From: Streptomyces meridianus | GTDB lineage: Bacteria; Actinomycetota; Actinomycetes; Streptomycetales; Streptomycetaceae | Direction: 5' to 3' | Assembly: GCF_023703325.1 (NCBI RefSeq) | Contig: NZ_JAMQGM010000045.1 | Span: 1-64,000 of the forward strand | Length of the DNA: 64,000 bases | Shown here: positions 45,090-55,627 of the stretch, piece by piece | Layout: every line of letters starts with the position of its first letter | Position numbering within the stretch: position 1 is the stretch's first letter | The notes under the pieces: model-generated | What the model was told of the DNA's origin: nothing | Database searches by the model: none | Seen by the model: the letters and a program-made list of their open reading frames with translations, nothing else | Made by a program: the position numbers and the translations under genes

Positions 45090-45824
45090 TTAGCCGGCCC
45101 GTTCGTACAGGTTCCCCTCTGCCTCCCTCAGCTCGCGTTCGACGGCTTCGGTGAGGTTCGGGTTGTCGATGAGGACACCGAACTCGACGTTGTTGTTCTC
45201 TGCGCTCCAGGAGAAGTTTGCGCTGGTCACCAGTAGGAGGCGGTGATCGATGGCAAGGAACTTGGCGTGGTTGCGGACGTATGAACCGTCGAACTCCTTG
45301 GTGCGCCACACCTCGGCCGGGGCCAGGTGCGCGGCTACTTCTGCGGTCGAAGGGGACCATTGCTGTCCGCGGCCGTCAGCTGCTCGGCTGTCCATGTAGA
45401 TGCGGACGACAACTTCGCCTCGCTGAGCAGCTTCCCGTAGCGACGTCCAAAGAGCCGAACTGCGCTGGAAATTGAAGGTCGAACAGGTGATCGCGTGCCG
45501 TGCACTGTCCACGAGGCGAGGCACCGAGGTGGTGAGGGGCCCGCTCTGGGCGAGGTGGCCAGGCATGGTCCACAGAGGTGACAGTGTGGTCGGCAGTGCA
45601 CGTGCCCCTTCGATGGCACGCAGGACCAGAATCCGCTGGACTGCCGCCCCGGCGCCCCCGGCCACTGCATCCAGCAGCCTCCGGACTTCTGCCCGCTGGC
45701 CGACAGCGACGACCTTGAGCGCGGCGGTCAAGGTGTCGCCGTCGGCCAGCCGGTCTGCTATGCCTTTGGCTTCGGTGCCAGTGAGTAACTGGCCGAGCTG
45801 TCGTGGCGCGTCGGCGTTACTCAT
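45090..45824 (-). CDS. drmC: DISARM DrmC, PLD-family nuclease
   Basis: 244 aa. A phospholipase-D-type domain with one HKD motif, NHAKFLAID (His186, Lys188, Asp193), followed by LLLVTSANFSWSAENNNVEF. Preceding ITCSTFNFQRSSALW is also typical. DrmC is the least essential DISARM subunit; nuclease activity is inferred. ATG 45824 overlaps the drmB TAA. Last gene of the operon. Confidence 0.9.
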   Translation of the reverse strand: MSNADAPRQLGQLLTGTEAKGIADRLADGDTLTAALKVVAVGQRAEVRRLLDAVAGGAGAAVQRILVLRAIEGARALPTTLSPLWTMPGHLAQSGPLTTSVPRLVDSARHAITCSTFNFQRSSALWTSLREAAQRGEVVVRIYMDSRAADGRGQQWSPSTAEVAAHLAPAEVWRTKEFDGSYVRNHAKFLAIDHRLLLVTSANFSWSAENNNVEFGVLIDNPNLTEAVERELREAEGNLYERAG

Positions 45825-47844
45825 GGACCTGGAAGAACCCGAGACTGCTGCCCGGCAGGTCGAGGAGGAACCGGCGGTCCAGGAATCGGTTGGCGCGCTC
45901 GCAGGAGGTCTCCGAGGCCATGACGCAGCAGTGGCAGGCGGCGCCGTGGAGGAAGTCCTCGGGGGTCTGGGGGGTGCGTTTGGAGCAGATGGGATCCGAG
46001 GAGCAGCGCGCGGCCTTACGTAGCGCGCTGTCGACGACCCTTTGGAGGCGCGATGGCTCGCTGAGTTGTACGAGGCCGCCGAGGGTGCCGTCGCTGTCTG
46101 AGGCGGTGGTGCAGATAAGGAGGCCGGCCGACGGGTCGCGGCCTTCTGCGGCGGGCCAGGCATAGAGGCGCTCGCTGAGGCTGGCGGCCGAGTAGCCACA
46201 GGTGAGGGCGAGTTCGCGGATCAGGATGTGGGCGAAAGTGTGGACGAGCCAGTACCGCGGAGGTTTCAGGCGGCTTTCGGAGTCGACCTGGCCGGCGGTC
46301 TCGGAGAAGCGGCGCTCGAAGTTTCTTCGGTGTGCCTCGCGGTGAGACTTCCACACGTCGGCGTCCAGGACGCGCTTCTCCCATGCGGCGACGGCCTTCT
46401 CGTCGAGCTGGAGGAAGATGCCTTCGCCCCGGTCCTCGGTGGCGACTGTCCAGGCCGGCCGCGGCGTGCGGGTCAGCGGAGCCAGGCGGCGGGGCAGGTC
46501 GCCGACGCGATCCATGTCGTCAATCCGGGTGAAGCCGACCAGGGCGTTCACCTTGCGGAGACGTTCGACCGCGAGAACGCGTGTGATTTCCGGCCGTAGG
46601 TCTTTGCCTCGCTCGCGGGTGGCGAGGGTAAGTCCGCTCTTTGGTTCTTCCGCCCGGCTGCCGAAGATGTCGCGCACCAGGTGGCGCCACTCGGGCACAA
46701 GGAGGTCGACCGGGTCCCAGTCGCGCAGCTTCTGCTCTTGCTCCTCCGGGGAGTCGGTCGGCGCGGAGGCGGCCTGGAGGACTTGTTCCAGGTCTTGGTC
46801 GGAGATACGGGTGACGTCGACGCGCTCGTCCAGCAAGTCCCTGATGAGTTCGAGGTTGGCGCGGTACTTGGCGAGTTTGTCGCCGAGCGTGGTTCGGATG
46901 CGGTCGGCCAGATCGTTGGCCTTCTCCTCGGGGGAATCCGGCATGACGATGATCGACTGTGTGGCGGGGAACCACAGGTTGGAGGCGCCGACGAGCATCA
47001 GGCGGGTCGCGTTGGGGCAGCCCTTGGGTTCGAAAGCATCCAGGTGCGGGTGGCGTCCGCGGCATTGGGGCAGCTTCGCCTTGCCGGCTTCGCCTTGGGC
47101 CTCGTTCATGGGGCGACGCATGTCGCACGACGCGCACTGGATGACGGCCGATGCGCCCTTGCCGGCTGTACGGTCGACCATCTTCAGGGCGGGCAGTTCT
47201 GCCTTGCTGCATGGCTGCCCGCGGTGCACCCACAGGTCGTACGGGAACTCGTCCAGATGTCCGTCGGGGCAGGCCAGGAGATAACGGGCCGGGATGGCGG
47301 TGCGTCGCATCGCCTTGCGCGTGCCGACGCCGGCGCGACCCGTGCACTTGGCGTGCTCGAAGACGGCCAGGTCGGTGCGGTACGGGTGGGTGTTGCGGTA
47401 GTCGAACTGGGCGAGTAGCCCGAGCATGTCGCAGCCGGTGCATCGCAGCCACTGCGGGAAGATCCGGGACGGGACGCCGAGGTCGTTGCCCTCAGGGGAC
47501 CGGCTGTGCTTCTTCGGCTGCCAGGGGTACGGCCGCAGTTGCACGTCGGGGGAACGCAGCATCATGCGGACCACATCACGCAGCCGTGGGGCGTGGATCT
47601 GTAGTGGCGCGGAGTCGCGGCGCCGCCAGATGCGGTCCCAGTCGTCCAGGCCGGTGGGCATGATCGTGAACTGTGGCAGGTCCATGATCGCGCCGGGCCC
47701 GTAGGTGTACAGGAGTGAGGAGGGTCGGGCCGAGCCGACCTTGGCGCGGTTGTGCTTGGCGGCTTTCTCCGCCTCCTGCTCCAGGTCACCGAGCGGGTCG
47801 ACGGCGTGGGCGATGTCGTAGACGAAGCGTGTCTCGTTACTCAC
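45817..47844 (-). CDS. drmB: DISARM DrmB (DUF1998 protein)
   Basis: 675 aa. Zinc-binding cysteine pairs (RCTGCDM near residue 120, CASCDMRRPMN near 240) and a C-terminal DUF1998 domain (YWLVHTFAHILIRELALTCG, then HGAACHCCVMASETSCERAN) fit DrmB. It partners DrmA as the core DNA-binding complex and its unstructured loop gates DNA entry. GTG 47844 overlaps the drmA stop, with GGAGGACC upstream. Confidence 0.93.
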   Translation of the reverse strand: MSNETRFVYDIAHAVDPLGDLEQEAEKAAKHNRAKVGSARPSSLLYTYGPGAIMDLPQFTIMPTGLDDWDRIWRRRDSAPLQIHAPRLRDVVRMMLRSPDVQLRPYPWQPKKHSRSPEGNDLGVPSRIFPQWLRCTGCDMLGLLAQFDYRNTHPYRTDLAVFEHAKCTGRAGVGTRKAMRRTAIPARYLLACPDGHLDEFPYDLWVHRGQPCSKAELPALKMVDRTAGKGASAVIQCASCDMRRPMNEAQGEAGKAKLPQCRGRHPHLDAFEPKGCPNATRLMLVGASNLWFPATQSIIVMPDSPEEKANDLADRIRTTLGDKLAKYRANLELIRDLLDERVDVTRISDQDLEQVLQAASAPTDSPEEQEQKLRDWDPVDLLVPEWRHLVRDIFGSRAEEPKSGLTLATRERGKDLRPEITRVLAVERLRKVNALVGFTRIDDMDRVGDLPRRLAPLTRTPRPAWTVATEDRGEGIFLQLDEKAVAAWEKRVLDADVWKSHREAHRRNFERRFSETAGQVDSESRLKPPRYWLVHTFAHILIRELALTCGYSAASLSERLYAWPAAEGRDPSAGLLICTTASDSDGTLGGLVQLSEPSRLQRVVDSALRKAARCSSDPICSKRTPQTPEDFLHGAACHCCVMASETSCERANRFLDRRFLLDLPGSSLGFFQVHE

Positions 47845-50800
47845 GACTGGTCCTCCGGCAGCTTCCACTGAGGGGCATGGTCGGGCGCGCGGTACACCAG
47901 TCGCTCCTTGATCGGGCTCACCAAGAGGTTGATCTCGGGCTGCACCTCCCGCATGGAGTTGGCCACGATGAACGGTGCGGCATCTCGAGAGTCGATACCC
48001 GCCTTGGCGTTCTCCGCGCTCATCATCAGCGCGTCGTGCCGACTTTCGTCCTTGACCCGCTCGTACACCAGCGACTTGCGGTCCTCCATGAGGTGCTTAC
48101 GCCGCTTCAGCCACTGGTCGAGCCTGTTCTCCAGGCGCAGACGGGCCCGATTGGCAGCGTCCTCGTCGCCGACCTTGACGATCCTCTCTACAAGGGCGTC
48201 GATAAGTTCGCCGGCGAAGTGCTGCTCGGCCTCGATACGGGCGGCCCCGTCCTCCGGAGACAGCCCTTGGCCGGCCTTGGCGGCCTGCAGGACCCTGGCC
48301 GCGCTGACCAGCACGCCATCCAGACCACGCTCCAGCGATGTCACCGAGAACGGGGTCACGGACAATGCCTCGACCTGCTTGTAGAACGTCTCGTGATAGT
48401 GACGGAACTGCTCGAAGTGGGCGAGGTCCCTGGGTCGCGCCCAGTTCCCGAGCGCGACCACCAGCCCCGGCCGGTCAGCATCCCGGCCGACGCGCGAGGA
48501 GGCCTGAATGTACTCCGCGGTGTTCTTCGGTTGCCCGACCACGAGCATCAGGCCCAGGCGGGTCACGTCCACACCCACCTGCAGCATGGAGGTGGCCAGG
48601 ACCACGTCGTACGGATTGACCTCCCGGGTGGGCTCCGGCCTTTTCGCCTCCCTCAACGCGCGCCGGTTGCGCTTGCCCGCAGTGGAGTCGAAGCCCGGAT
48701 CGAAGGACGCCGCCATCTGGTCCAGTGTCGCGGTGATGTCCGCGCTGGACACACGCGACGTCAGCTCGGCGACGTTCAGGGAACCGAAGTTCGTGCCGGT
48801 CCGGCGGGACAGCTTCGACCAGGGTCGGCCCTTGGCCAGCGCTGTTTGAATGTCGTCGCTCATGTACCGGGCCATGCCCGCGAGTTCACGGGTGGCGCTG
48901 AAGTAGCCGACCAGAGTCATATACGGGTCCGCCGCCTTGCCGGAAAGGTCAAGAAGCAGCTGCCCGCCGGCCATGAGAACCTCGGACACCCGGATCTCCG
49001 CCGTGGTCAAACGCACCCCGGTCGTGCTGATCCCGACGTAGCGCCGGCCTGGCCTGTCCTCGGAGACGGGGATCTCCTTGGAGAAGAAAGTGTTCCCGGC
49101 GTCCAGGACCTGGGGCGGGAAAATGGTGACGTCCCGCCCGTACAGCGCACGTACCTGTTCAGACGCGTTGCGCGCGGTGGCTGTGGAGGCTACGAGCAGC
49201 GGACGCACCGGACGCCCGTCCTTCGTCCGCCAGTCGCTCATCACATCGATGGCCACTTCGAACAGGCCCACCGTTGTGCCAAGCGCACCGGTGATCAGGT
49301 GCAGTTCGTCCTGGATGACGAGATCCGGCGGCCGCAGTCGCATGGCCGGATGTACGGGGGCCGCGGGATAGCGGTCCTTCTTGGGGTGCTTGCTGCCGTC
49401 CTTGATGTCGCACTGCTGATAGTCGGGGTGGACGAAGCCGTGCCGCTCGCAGCGTCGCGAGACATGCCCGAAGAGCGAGGCCGCCTCGCCCTCACGCGAC
49501 AGGCGCGCGAACTTGTCCACCGTGGCGATGACGAAGGCCGGCGCGAGCCGGTAGATCTCCTCGTCGACCGTGAGGACCGGCAGTCCGTCGGGGACCTCGC
49601 CGCCGTCGGAGAACGGGCACTCGGCCAGCTCGTCACCGCAATACACATACACCCGGCGCAGCGCGGGCTCCGTGCGCACATCACGAGCCTCGACCCGGGT
49701 GCCGCACCACGGGCAGCGCTGGATCTGCAACACCGTCAGCCGGTAGCCGCGGCCGCCGTGAGCCTTCTGGAGCTGTTCGGCGGCCTCGTCATACCGTTTC
49801 GGACTGACATCGGTGCCAACCCACAGCCCGATACGGAAAGGCTCCTCGCCCCATATCGCCGGGGCTTCGCGCCGGACCAGTTCCGCCGCGCACACCAGGG
49901 TGGTGGCACGCTGGAACTGCTGCGCTGTGAGCAGGCGCAGCGTGTATCGCATGAGCACCGCCACGCCGGCCCGTCCATCCAACGGCCCGTCGAAGGCATC
50001 CACGACACCCTGCCGGCGACGAATCGCGAACGTGAAGGCGGCAAGACCCAGATACGCCTCCGTCTTTCCACCACCGGTCGGGAAGAACAGCAACTGTGCC
50101 TTGGCCAGATTCCCCGACCGCTTCTCAGCCGCAGGATCAGACAGCAACGGCAGCTGCATGAGCACAAAGGCGAGCTGGAAGGTACGCCAAGAATGCGCCC
50201 GTGCCTGCTTTTCTGCGATGACTGCCTCGCGAGCCGCCTCGATACTCTCCTCGGGCTTACTCGCCCGCCGCTCCACGACCTGTGACTGCACACGCTGATC
50301 GGCCATCACCCGGTTCATGAAGCGGAAGCAGCGCAACGCCTCCGCGTCCGCGAGCAGAAACGCCAGGCCATTCTCAAGCTGCTGCTGCACCCGACGGGCA
50401 TCACCCACCGCCTCCAGCCCTTCGGAGCGCAGATGTTCCGGTAGGGCCTCAGCCCGCCGCTCCTCGCCGTCCAGCCAGGCCGCGTAACCCTTGACGATCG
50501 GCTCAAGCCCGTCCCGCAGGTCGGCAATTGACGCCTCTTGAAGGCTCCGCATGTCCAGCAGAGCCGTACCGATCTCCTCGGCAGCCGTCTGCGGCGTCTC
50601 GCTGACCGGCAGCCACGTCGTCCAGACCCCACTCGCCCTACGGGAACCCTTGGCCACCTTCCAGTCCACCGAGCAGGTCCGGCCATGAGCGAACTCCAGA
50701 CGGTCGCGGTATTGAAGTCGCAGCCGGCGCAATTCGTCGTCCCACTCCTCGCGCGGATCGAGGAGTACATCATTGACCGGCAGAAACACCTCGGCACCAC

Positions 50801-51587
50801 CGGCAGACACCGACAACTTGGTCTGGTAAAGCCACGCCTCGACCGGGATCTTCCGAGGAGTCTCCCGGTCATTGCACAGCGCCACCTCAATCAAGCGGCA
50901 GCCGCGCTCTGCCTCGTCATGACGATCCACCCGGAGCACGACCTTGTCCTTCAACACGAGCTCGCTCGTACGGGACGGTGTGAGACCGGCGACCTTGATC
51001 GTCTTGACGATGTCGTGCGGGGTCCGCTGGAAACGCCGGAGAGCCTGTGCGGATTCACCTTCTGCTTCGCCGCGCTTCTCCTTGACTGGCCCGTACGTGC
51101 CCCACGAGGCCGTCACCGTGAACTCGTCCAGATCGTCGGGGATCTGGAATCGCAGCCCCATCGACGCCGGAATCATCAGGCCGCGTTTCTGCGGCTGGTC
51201 CTCGACCGCGTCCTCGTCCGAACTCGCGCTGCTGTCATCGACAGCCGTGAGCGGCACCCCCCGGCTCCCGGCTGCGTCAACGGCATCGCCGACGTCTGTC
51301 GCGGCATCGGCAGAGCCGGCCTCGCCGGGGTCGTCGTGGCCGGTGGTCAGACGCACGGGCGCGATCCGGCCGATCAGATACGCCGAGTCAGGCACGCCTT
51401 CGAGGATCTCGGTCGGCCCATTCGCAGGGCCGAGAAGTTCACGCTCCAGGATGTCCACGAGGTTCTCGCGGACTGTCCAGGAGCGGTCATCGGGTTCGAG
51501 GGCAAGGCGATAGGCAGGGGCCTCAGCAGCGCCGGGTGTGCCTGCGCTCCCTACGGCCTGAGCGCCATCACGCCGGGGGGTATTCAC
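47841..51587 (-). CDS. drmA: DISARM DrmA helicase
   Basis: 1248 aa. After an N-terminal region of about 490 residues with an acidic low-complexity patch (SSASSDEDAVEDQ), the SF2 helicase has Walker A FFPTGGGKTEAYLG near 500, DEAH-type VIQDELHLI near 757 and C-terminal motifs LATSMLQVGVDVTRLGLMLV and IQASSRVGRDAD. An inserted zinc cluster is CPWCGTRV. DrmA loads on DNA with 5' overhangs. GTG 51587 follows AGGAGGG and overlaps the drmMI stop. Confidence 0.94.
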   Translation of the reverse strand: MNTPRRDGAQAVGSAGTPGAAEAPAYRLALEPDDRSWTVRENLVDILERELLGPANGPTEILEGVPDSAYLIGRIAPVRLTTGHDDPGEAGSADAATDVGDAVDAAGSRGVPLTAVDDSSASSDEDAVEDQPQKRGLMIPASMGLRFQIPDDLDEFTVTASWGTYGPVKEKRGEAEGESAQALRRFQRTPHDIVKTIKVAGLTPSRTSELVLKDKVVLRVDRHDEAERGCRLIEVALCNDRETPRKIPVEAWLYQTKLSVSAGGAEVFLPVNDVLLDPREEWDDELRRLRLQYRDRLEFAHGRTCSVDWKVAKGSRRASGVWTTWLPVSETPQTAAEEIGTALLDMRSLQEASIADLRDGLEPIVKGYAAWLDGEERRAEALPEHLRSEGLEAVGDARRVQQQLENGLAFLLADAEALRCFRFMNRVMADQRVQSQVVERRASKPEESIEAAREAVIAEKQARAHSWRTFQLAFVLMQLPLLSDPAAEKRSGNLAKAQLLFFPTGGGKTEAYLGLAAFTFAIRRRQGVVDAFDGPLDGRAGVAVLMRYTLRLLTAQQFQRATTLVCAAELVRREAPAIWGEEPFRIGLWVGTDVSPKRYDEAAEQLQKAHGGRGYRLTVLQIQRCPWCGTRVEARDVRTEPALRRVYVYCGDELAECPFSDGGEVPDGLPVLTVDEEIYRLAPAFVIATVDKFARLSREGEAASLFGHVSRRCERHGFVHPDYQQCDIKDGSKHPKKDRYPAAPVHPAMRLRPPDLVIQDELHLITGALGTTVGLFEVAIDVMSDWRTKDGRPVRPLLVASTATARNASEQVRALYGRDVTIFPPQVLDAGNTFFSKEIPVSEDRPGRRYVGISTTGVRLTTAEIRVSEVLMAGGQLLLDLSGKAADPYMTLVGYFSATRELAGMARYMSDDIQTALAKGRPWSKLSRRTGTNFGSLNVAELTSRVSSADITATLDQMAASFDPGFDSTAGKRNRRALREAKRPEPTREVNPYDVVLATSMLQVGVDVTRLGLMLVVGQPKNTAEYIQASSRVGRDADRPGLVVALGNWARPRDLAHFEQFRHYHETFYKQVEALSVTPFSVTSLERGLDGVLVSAARVLQAAKAGQGLSPEDGAARIEAEQHFAGELIDALVERIVKVGDEDAANRARLRLENRLDQWLKRRKHLMEDRKSLVYERVKDESRHDALMMSAENAKAGIDSRDAAPFIVANSMREVQPEINLLVSPIKERLVYRAPDHAPQWKLPEDQS

Positions 51588-54500
51588 TCGTCGCCCTCCT
51601 TTTCCTCGATGGGCCCATTGTTGCCGGTGGAACCGACAACGCCCTGCGCGGCGGCACGACGATGGTTCTCTTCGAGGAGCCGGTCGAGGATCTCCACGCG
51701 GGCGGCAGGGCTCACCGTCCAGCGCTGCATCTGACGGTAAGTGTGGAAGCCGTGGTCCAGCGGGACATCGTCCCACCCGTAGGCGGCCATGACGGCACGG
51801 TCGAGCTCTACATGGATATCCCGTAGGCGGGCAACGTCAGGGTCGGCGGCATTGGTAATGCCAGGGTCGTTGACCAGATTGTAGAGCTTGGTGAGACCGA
51901 GACCGCGGTGCAGCATGATCTCTCGGCGGTCAGCGTTGAGCATCTTGCCGACTTCTGCAAGGTGTCCGCTCACATCCGGGCGTGGAAAGGTTTCAAAGAC
52001 AGCCGATGGTGTGTATGTCGGGTCAACTCGCATCGTGGTCCCGTATTTGATCGTCCACAGCTGATGCGGGCTACTGGACAAGACCGCGAGATCTGCGAAT
52101 GCCCCCTTGGCGAACACAACTAGCTTTTCATGGAATACCTGTCGTGTTGGCACACGAAGAGGCATCACAGTCTTACTGACTCGCGCAATCACCAGCACCT
52201 CGTCGAGGTCAGCGTGGGTGAGCGCCTTCCGCATCGCAGGGCGCTTTTCGCAGAACTGCCACCAGTAGTCTCTATAGACTTTCCGGTTGTTTCGAGCGCG
52301 CTCCGGCTTCACTTGTTCTAGCACTCGTTGATACGGCAGCTCGTACTCCTGGGCCTGCTGTTCCGATCTATTGTTGAAGTCAATGACCCAGCGTGAAGGC
52401 GTGCTATCCGGGCGGGAGTTGAGATCCTCACCGTTGAGGTAAGGGAACAAGACGTCCTTGTTCATCGGATCGGCATCGATCCACGCCGCGGCTTCGTCGG
52501 GTTCCAGCACGAAGCCCATGCCCAGCACGTTACAGCCCTGAAAAGAGAGCCCGATGTTCTCTGCCAGTCGCTTCGGATCGCCGTCCACCCGGCCTCCCGG
52601 TTCGAGGAGCGTGGAGATCCGCTCAACCTCGATGTCCCCCTCGATCTCGGCGACGATTCGGGGCACCGCCGAGTTCATGTCGGCCCGACTACCCCACACC
52701 GCCGCATACTCGAGGTTGGCGCTGGCTGCAGGCCACGACCGGCTCTGGATCGAGCGGGTGATCGCGAAGCCCTTCGAGACCACCTGGTCGAGGCCGACCT
52801 GCCGAGTGTCCCCCTGAGCGACGGTATTCGTCGCGATCAGCCCGAGGGTGCCGCGCCGCAACAGCAGCTCATGCGCGCGCAGGAAGAAATACGCCACCAG
52901 ATCCGCACTCCCCTTCTTCCCGCCCGCGAGTGTGTTGACGAACCAGTCACGGACACTAGTCCCCAACGCGCCGGTGAGTTTCTGCCCGCCCAGGAAGGGC
53001 GGATTTCCGACCACTGCGTCGAAGCCACCCCGCTCCATCACATCCGGCACAGCCAGGATCCAGTGCAGCGGCTTCCACCGCTCGTAATCCGTCGTCACCG
53101 TCGGCGTGAGCCCGGCCTCCTGGATGCCGTCGAGCATTGTCCGGTTCGGCTCCCCGCCTCCGGCGGGGTACGCCCTCTCCACCGCGATGTGCAGGTCCTC
53201 GTACGCCGCCTTCAATTGTTTCCCGGGCTTGCCGCCCAATCGCAGACCAGCCGCGATCACACCATCCGCGACGTCAGCGAGCTGAGCCGTCAGTCCCTGG
53301 TATCGGCGCCACTGCCGTCGCTTGGCCGCCGCCGAGCGCTGTGGATCCCCGTCATCGACCTCGGTGGCGAGCTGGCGGCGCAGGCGAGTGGCCTTGTCCA
53401 GGATGTCGTCCACATTGAGGCCGAACACGCTGAGTTGGTCGCCGGCCGCTGCGGGGTTGATGTGGAGGTCACGTAGCTGCCGGGCATCGGTGAGGCCGAG
53501 CAGGGCGTTGCCGTGCAGCACCTTGTCGTCGACGAAGGAGAACGGCAGCTTCGGGTCGAGCGAAACCAGCCACAGCGACAGCTTGCACATTTCCACGGCC
53601 ATGCCGTTGATGTCGGCGCCGTACAGACAGGTGGCGACGACGGTCCTTATGGCGTGGACGCGCATGTCATGCGGCGACCCGTATGCTTGCCCTTGTCGCT
53701 GCCATGCCTCAACGAGTCGGTCGGCGAGGTACCGGGCCGCGGCGACGAGAAAGGCCCCTGAGCCGCAGGCGATGTCGGCGATGCGCAGGTCGAGGATCTG
53801 GTCGGAGTCGATCGGGTGCCACTCGTCCTGGTCAGCAGTCTGGTGCGGTCCGGGCGAGTAGACCAGAGGCTCCAGCGCGTACCGAACAACTTCCTCAGCA
53901 AGGGACCGGGGCGTGTAGTGGGCGCCTGCGGAGGCCCGCGAGGGAGTCTCTACCAGCAATACGCCGCCGGGTTCCACGACGAGGGGACGACCTCGCAAGT
54001 CGCGGCGGATGATGCCGATGAACGGGCGAAGTCGTTCGCGGAGTTCGGGGTCGTCGGTGACGTCGCGCAGGGCGATCTCGGCGTCGTCGAGCGTCTCGCC
54101 CGCCTTCAGCGCCTTGATGAGGGCGGCCTTGCTGGACGGTTTTGCGGCCGGCTGGTTCTGCTTGACCCAGGCGAGGATTGCGTCGCCCAGCGCGGTCTCG
54201 GTGCGGTTCGCTTCGGCGAGTTCTTCGAGGGTGGCGAGGGGGATCTCGGGTTCGGACCCCGCGCTGCCGGTCAAACTGACGATGGTCTCTTTGACTGGTT
54301 CGCAGGAGTAGCCCAGCAGACCCTCATAGATGTAGCCGATCTGCTCGACGTCGATGTCGCGGAAGGAGATCCGCCTTGCACCGCCGGGCAGTTGGGCAAC
54401 CTGAACGGCGCGCAGCACTTCGAGCATGACGCGGTCGCTGACTGTGATGGCCAGGGTGTCCTGGGCGTCGCAGGCGGTGAGGAAGGAGAAGCGGGCGGGG

Positions 54501-55627
54501 TCGAAGAGGGAGCCGCCGTACTCGGGCAGGCGGAGGTCTTCGAAGGTCGCGCCCCGGTACAGGGCCTGGGAGGTGGCAAGAAGCCGGTGCCAGGTCAGGA
54601 AGGTGGCGTCAAGGGCCTGCTCGCTCTCCTCCTTCTCGCGTGCATCGAGGAGGTCGAGTTCGTCGCTGATGCCGTAGCCCATGGCGAAGAGGCGGCTCTG
54701 CGGCAGCAGTCCGCGCTCCTCTGCGAAGAGGAGGAAGACGACGCGCATCATGACGGTGACAGCGGCCTCGTAGACCTCGCCCCGCTGCGTGGGAAGTGGG
54801 TCGGGTTCGCCGCGTCGTTGTGCGTCCAGAGCGCCTTCGGAAAGGGCCTGGACGACGAGTTCGACGGCACGGCGGACCTGGGTGCCGAGCGCTTCGGTGA
54901 TCTTCTCGGCGGCGGTGACGGACTCACCGAAGAGTTCCGTCAGTCGGTCCTGCGGCTTACCGCCGACCAGACGGCGGCGCTGGAGGAGTTCGATGTAGGC
55001 GTTGCGGGTCTGGGGCTCTTCGATCCAAGTCTGTGCGTCGACAATGCCGGAGGCGACCATGGTCTGCGGGCGCGCGCTGACGATGGCCCACCAACGGCCA
55101 TCGGTGACAATGCCAATGGGGACGTCAGAGGCGCGCAGTAGCTCTTCCATGCGGTCGATGGGGCTGGCCGACCATCCGTCGGTGAGCGGGTCGCGCAGGG
55201 AGTCCGTGGGGTTGGTGACCAGGACGAGGGCGCCGGTGGTGTCACCGTGGATCAGAGCGCCGTCAGCGCGCACGGTGACAATGTAGTCGGGCGAGCGGAC
55301 ATCGGCGGCGGCCGGGGCCGGCACGGTGTAGGAGGTGCCCCAGCGTAGGCCCTGGCGCAGGACGAGGTCGACCCAGGCGTCGCGGGCTTCCCGATACAGG
55401 GCGAGCGCGGCTTCGTCATCGGGGTGCTCGTCCCAGTTCTCCCACGCCTTTTCGAAGCTGGGTTTGGCGTCCTTGATGGCGTCGAGCGCGCTGGCGTCGG
55501 GCTGGGGGATGCCTTGCGGGTAGACGCGTTCCAGGGCGGGGACGGCAAGGAACGGGCCGTCGGTGTCCACGAGTTCGAGCCAGGAGCGGTGCAGTTCGGC
55601 GGCGGTCAGGGGGTACTTGCGGCTCAT
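51584..55627 (-). CDS. drmMI: DISARM class 1 N6-adenine methyltransferase
   Basis: 1347 aa, type IIG-like size. SAM-binding motif IADIACGSGAFLVAAARYL near residue 617, catalytic NPPF in FDAVVGNPPFLGGQKLTG near 872, and a C-terminal specificity region (TPSRWVIDFNNRSEQQAQ). The N-terminal 400 residues form a helical region without obvious nuclease motif. It should methylate host adenines to mark self DNA and defines this as class 1 DISARM. ATG 55627 overlaps the drmD stop. Confidence 0.93.
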   Translation of the reverse strand: MSRKYPLTAAELHRSWLELVDTDGPFLAVPALERVYPQGIPQPDASALDAIKDAKPSFEKAWENWDEHPDDEAALALYREARDAWVDLVLRQGLRWGTSYTVPAPAAADVRSPDYIVTVRADGALIHGDTTGALVLVTNPTDSLRDPLTDGWSASPIDRMEELLRASDVPIGIVTDGRWWAIVSARPQTMVASGIVDAQTWIEEPQTRNAYIELLQRRRLVGGKPQDRLTELFGESVTAAEKITEALGTQVRRAVELVVQALSEGALDAQRRGEPDPLPTQRGEVYEAAVTVMMRVVFLLFAEERGLLPQSRLFAMGYGISDELDLLDAREKEESEQALDATFLTWHRLLATSQALYRGATFEDLRLPEYGGSLFDPARFSFLTACDAQDTLAITVSDRVMLEVLRAVQVAQLPGGARRISFRDIDVEQIGYIYEGLLGYSCEPVKETIVSLTGSAGSEPEIPLATLEELAEANRTETALGDAILAWVKQNQPAAKPSSKAALIKALKAGETLDDAEIALRDVTDDPELRERLRPFIGIIRRDLRGRPLVVEPGGVLLVETPSRASAGAHYTPRSLAEEVVRYALEPLVYSPGPHQTADQDEWHPIDSDQILDLRIADIACGSGAFLVAAARYLADRLVEAWQRQGQAYGSPHDMRVHAIRTVVATCLYGADINGMAVEMCKLSLWLVSLDPKLPFSFVDDKVLHGNALLGLTDARQLRDLHINPAAAGDQLSVFGLNVDDILDKATRLRRQLATEVDDGDPQRSAAAKRRQWRRYQGLTAQLADVADGVIAAGLRLGGKPGKQLKAAYEDLHIAVERAYPAGGGEPNRTMLDGIQEAGLTPTVTTDYERWKPLHWILAVPDVMERGGFDAVVGNPPFLGGQKLTGALGTSVRDWFVNTLAGGKKGSADLVAYFFLRAHELLLRRGTLGLIATNTVAQGDTRQVGLDQVVSKGFAITRSIQSRSWPAASANLEYAAVWGSRADMNSAVPRIVAEIEGDIEVERISTLLEPGGRVDGDPKRLAENIGLSFQGCNVLGMGFVLEPDEAAAWIDADPMNKDVLFPYLNGEDLNSRPDSTPSRWVIDFNNRSEQQAQEYELPYQRVLEQVKPERARNNRKVYRDYWWQFCEKRPAMRKALTHADLDEVLVIARVSKTVMPLRVPTRQVFHEKLVVFAKGAFADLAVLSSSPHQLWTIKYGTTMRVDPTYTPSAVFETFPRPDVSGHLAEVGKMLNADRREIMLHRGLGLTKLYNLVNDPGITNAADPDVARLRDIHVELDRAVMAAYGWDDVPLDHGFHTYRQMQRWTVSPAARVEILDRLLEENHRRAAAQGVVGSTGNNGPIEEKEGDE

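Noticed and set aside
47715-50285. 856-codon open frame on the plus strand
   Set aside because: Complement of drmA and drmB; no family resemblance and atypical residue usage.
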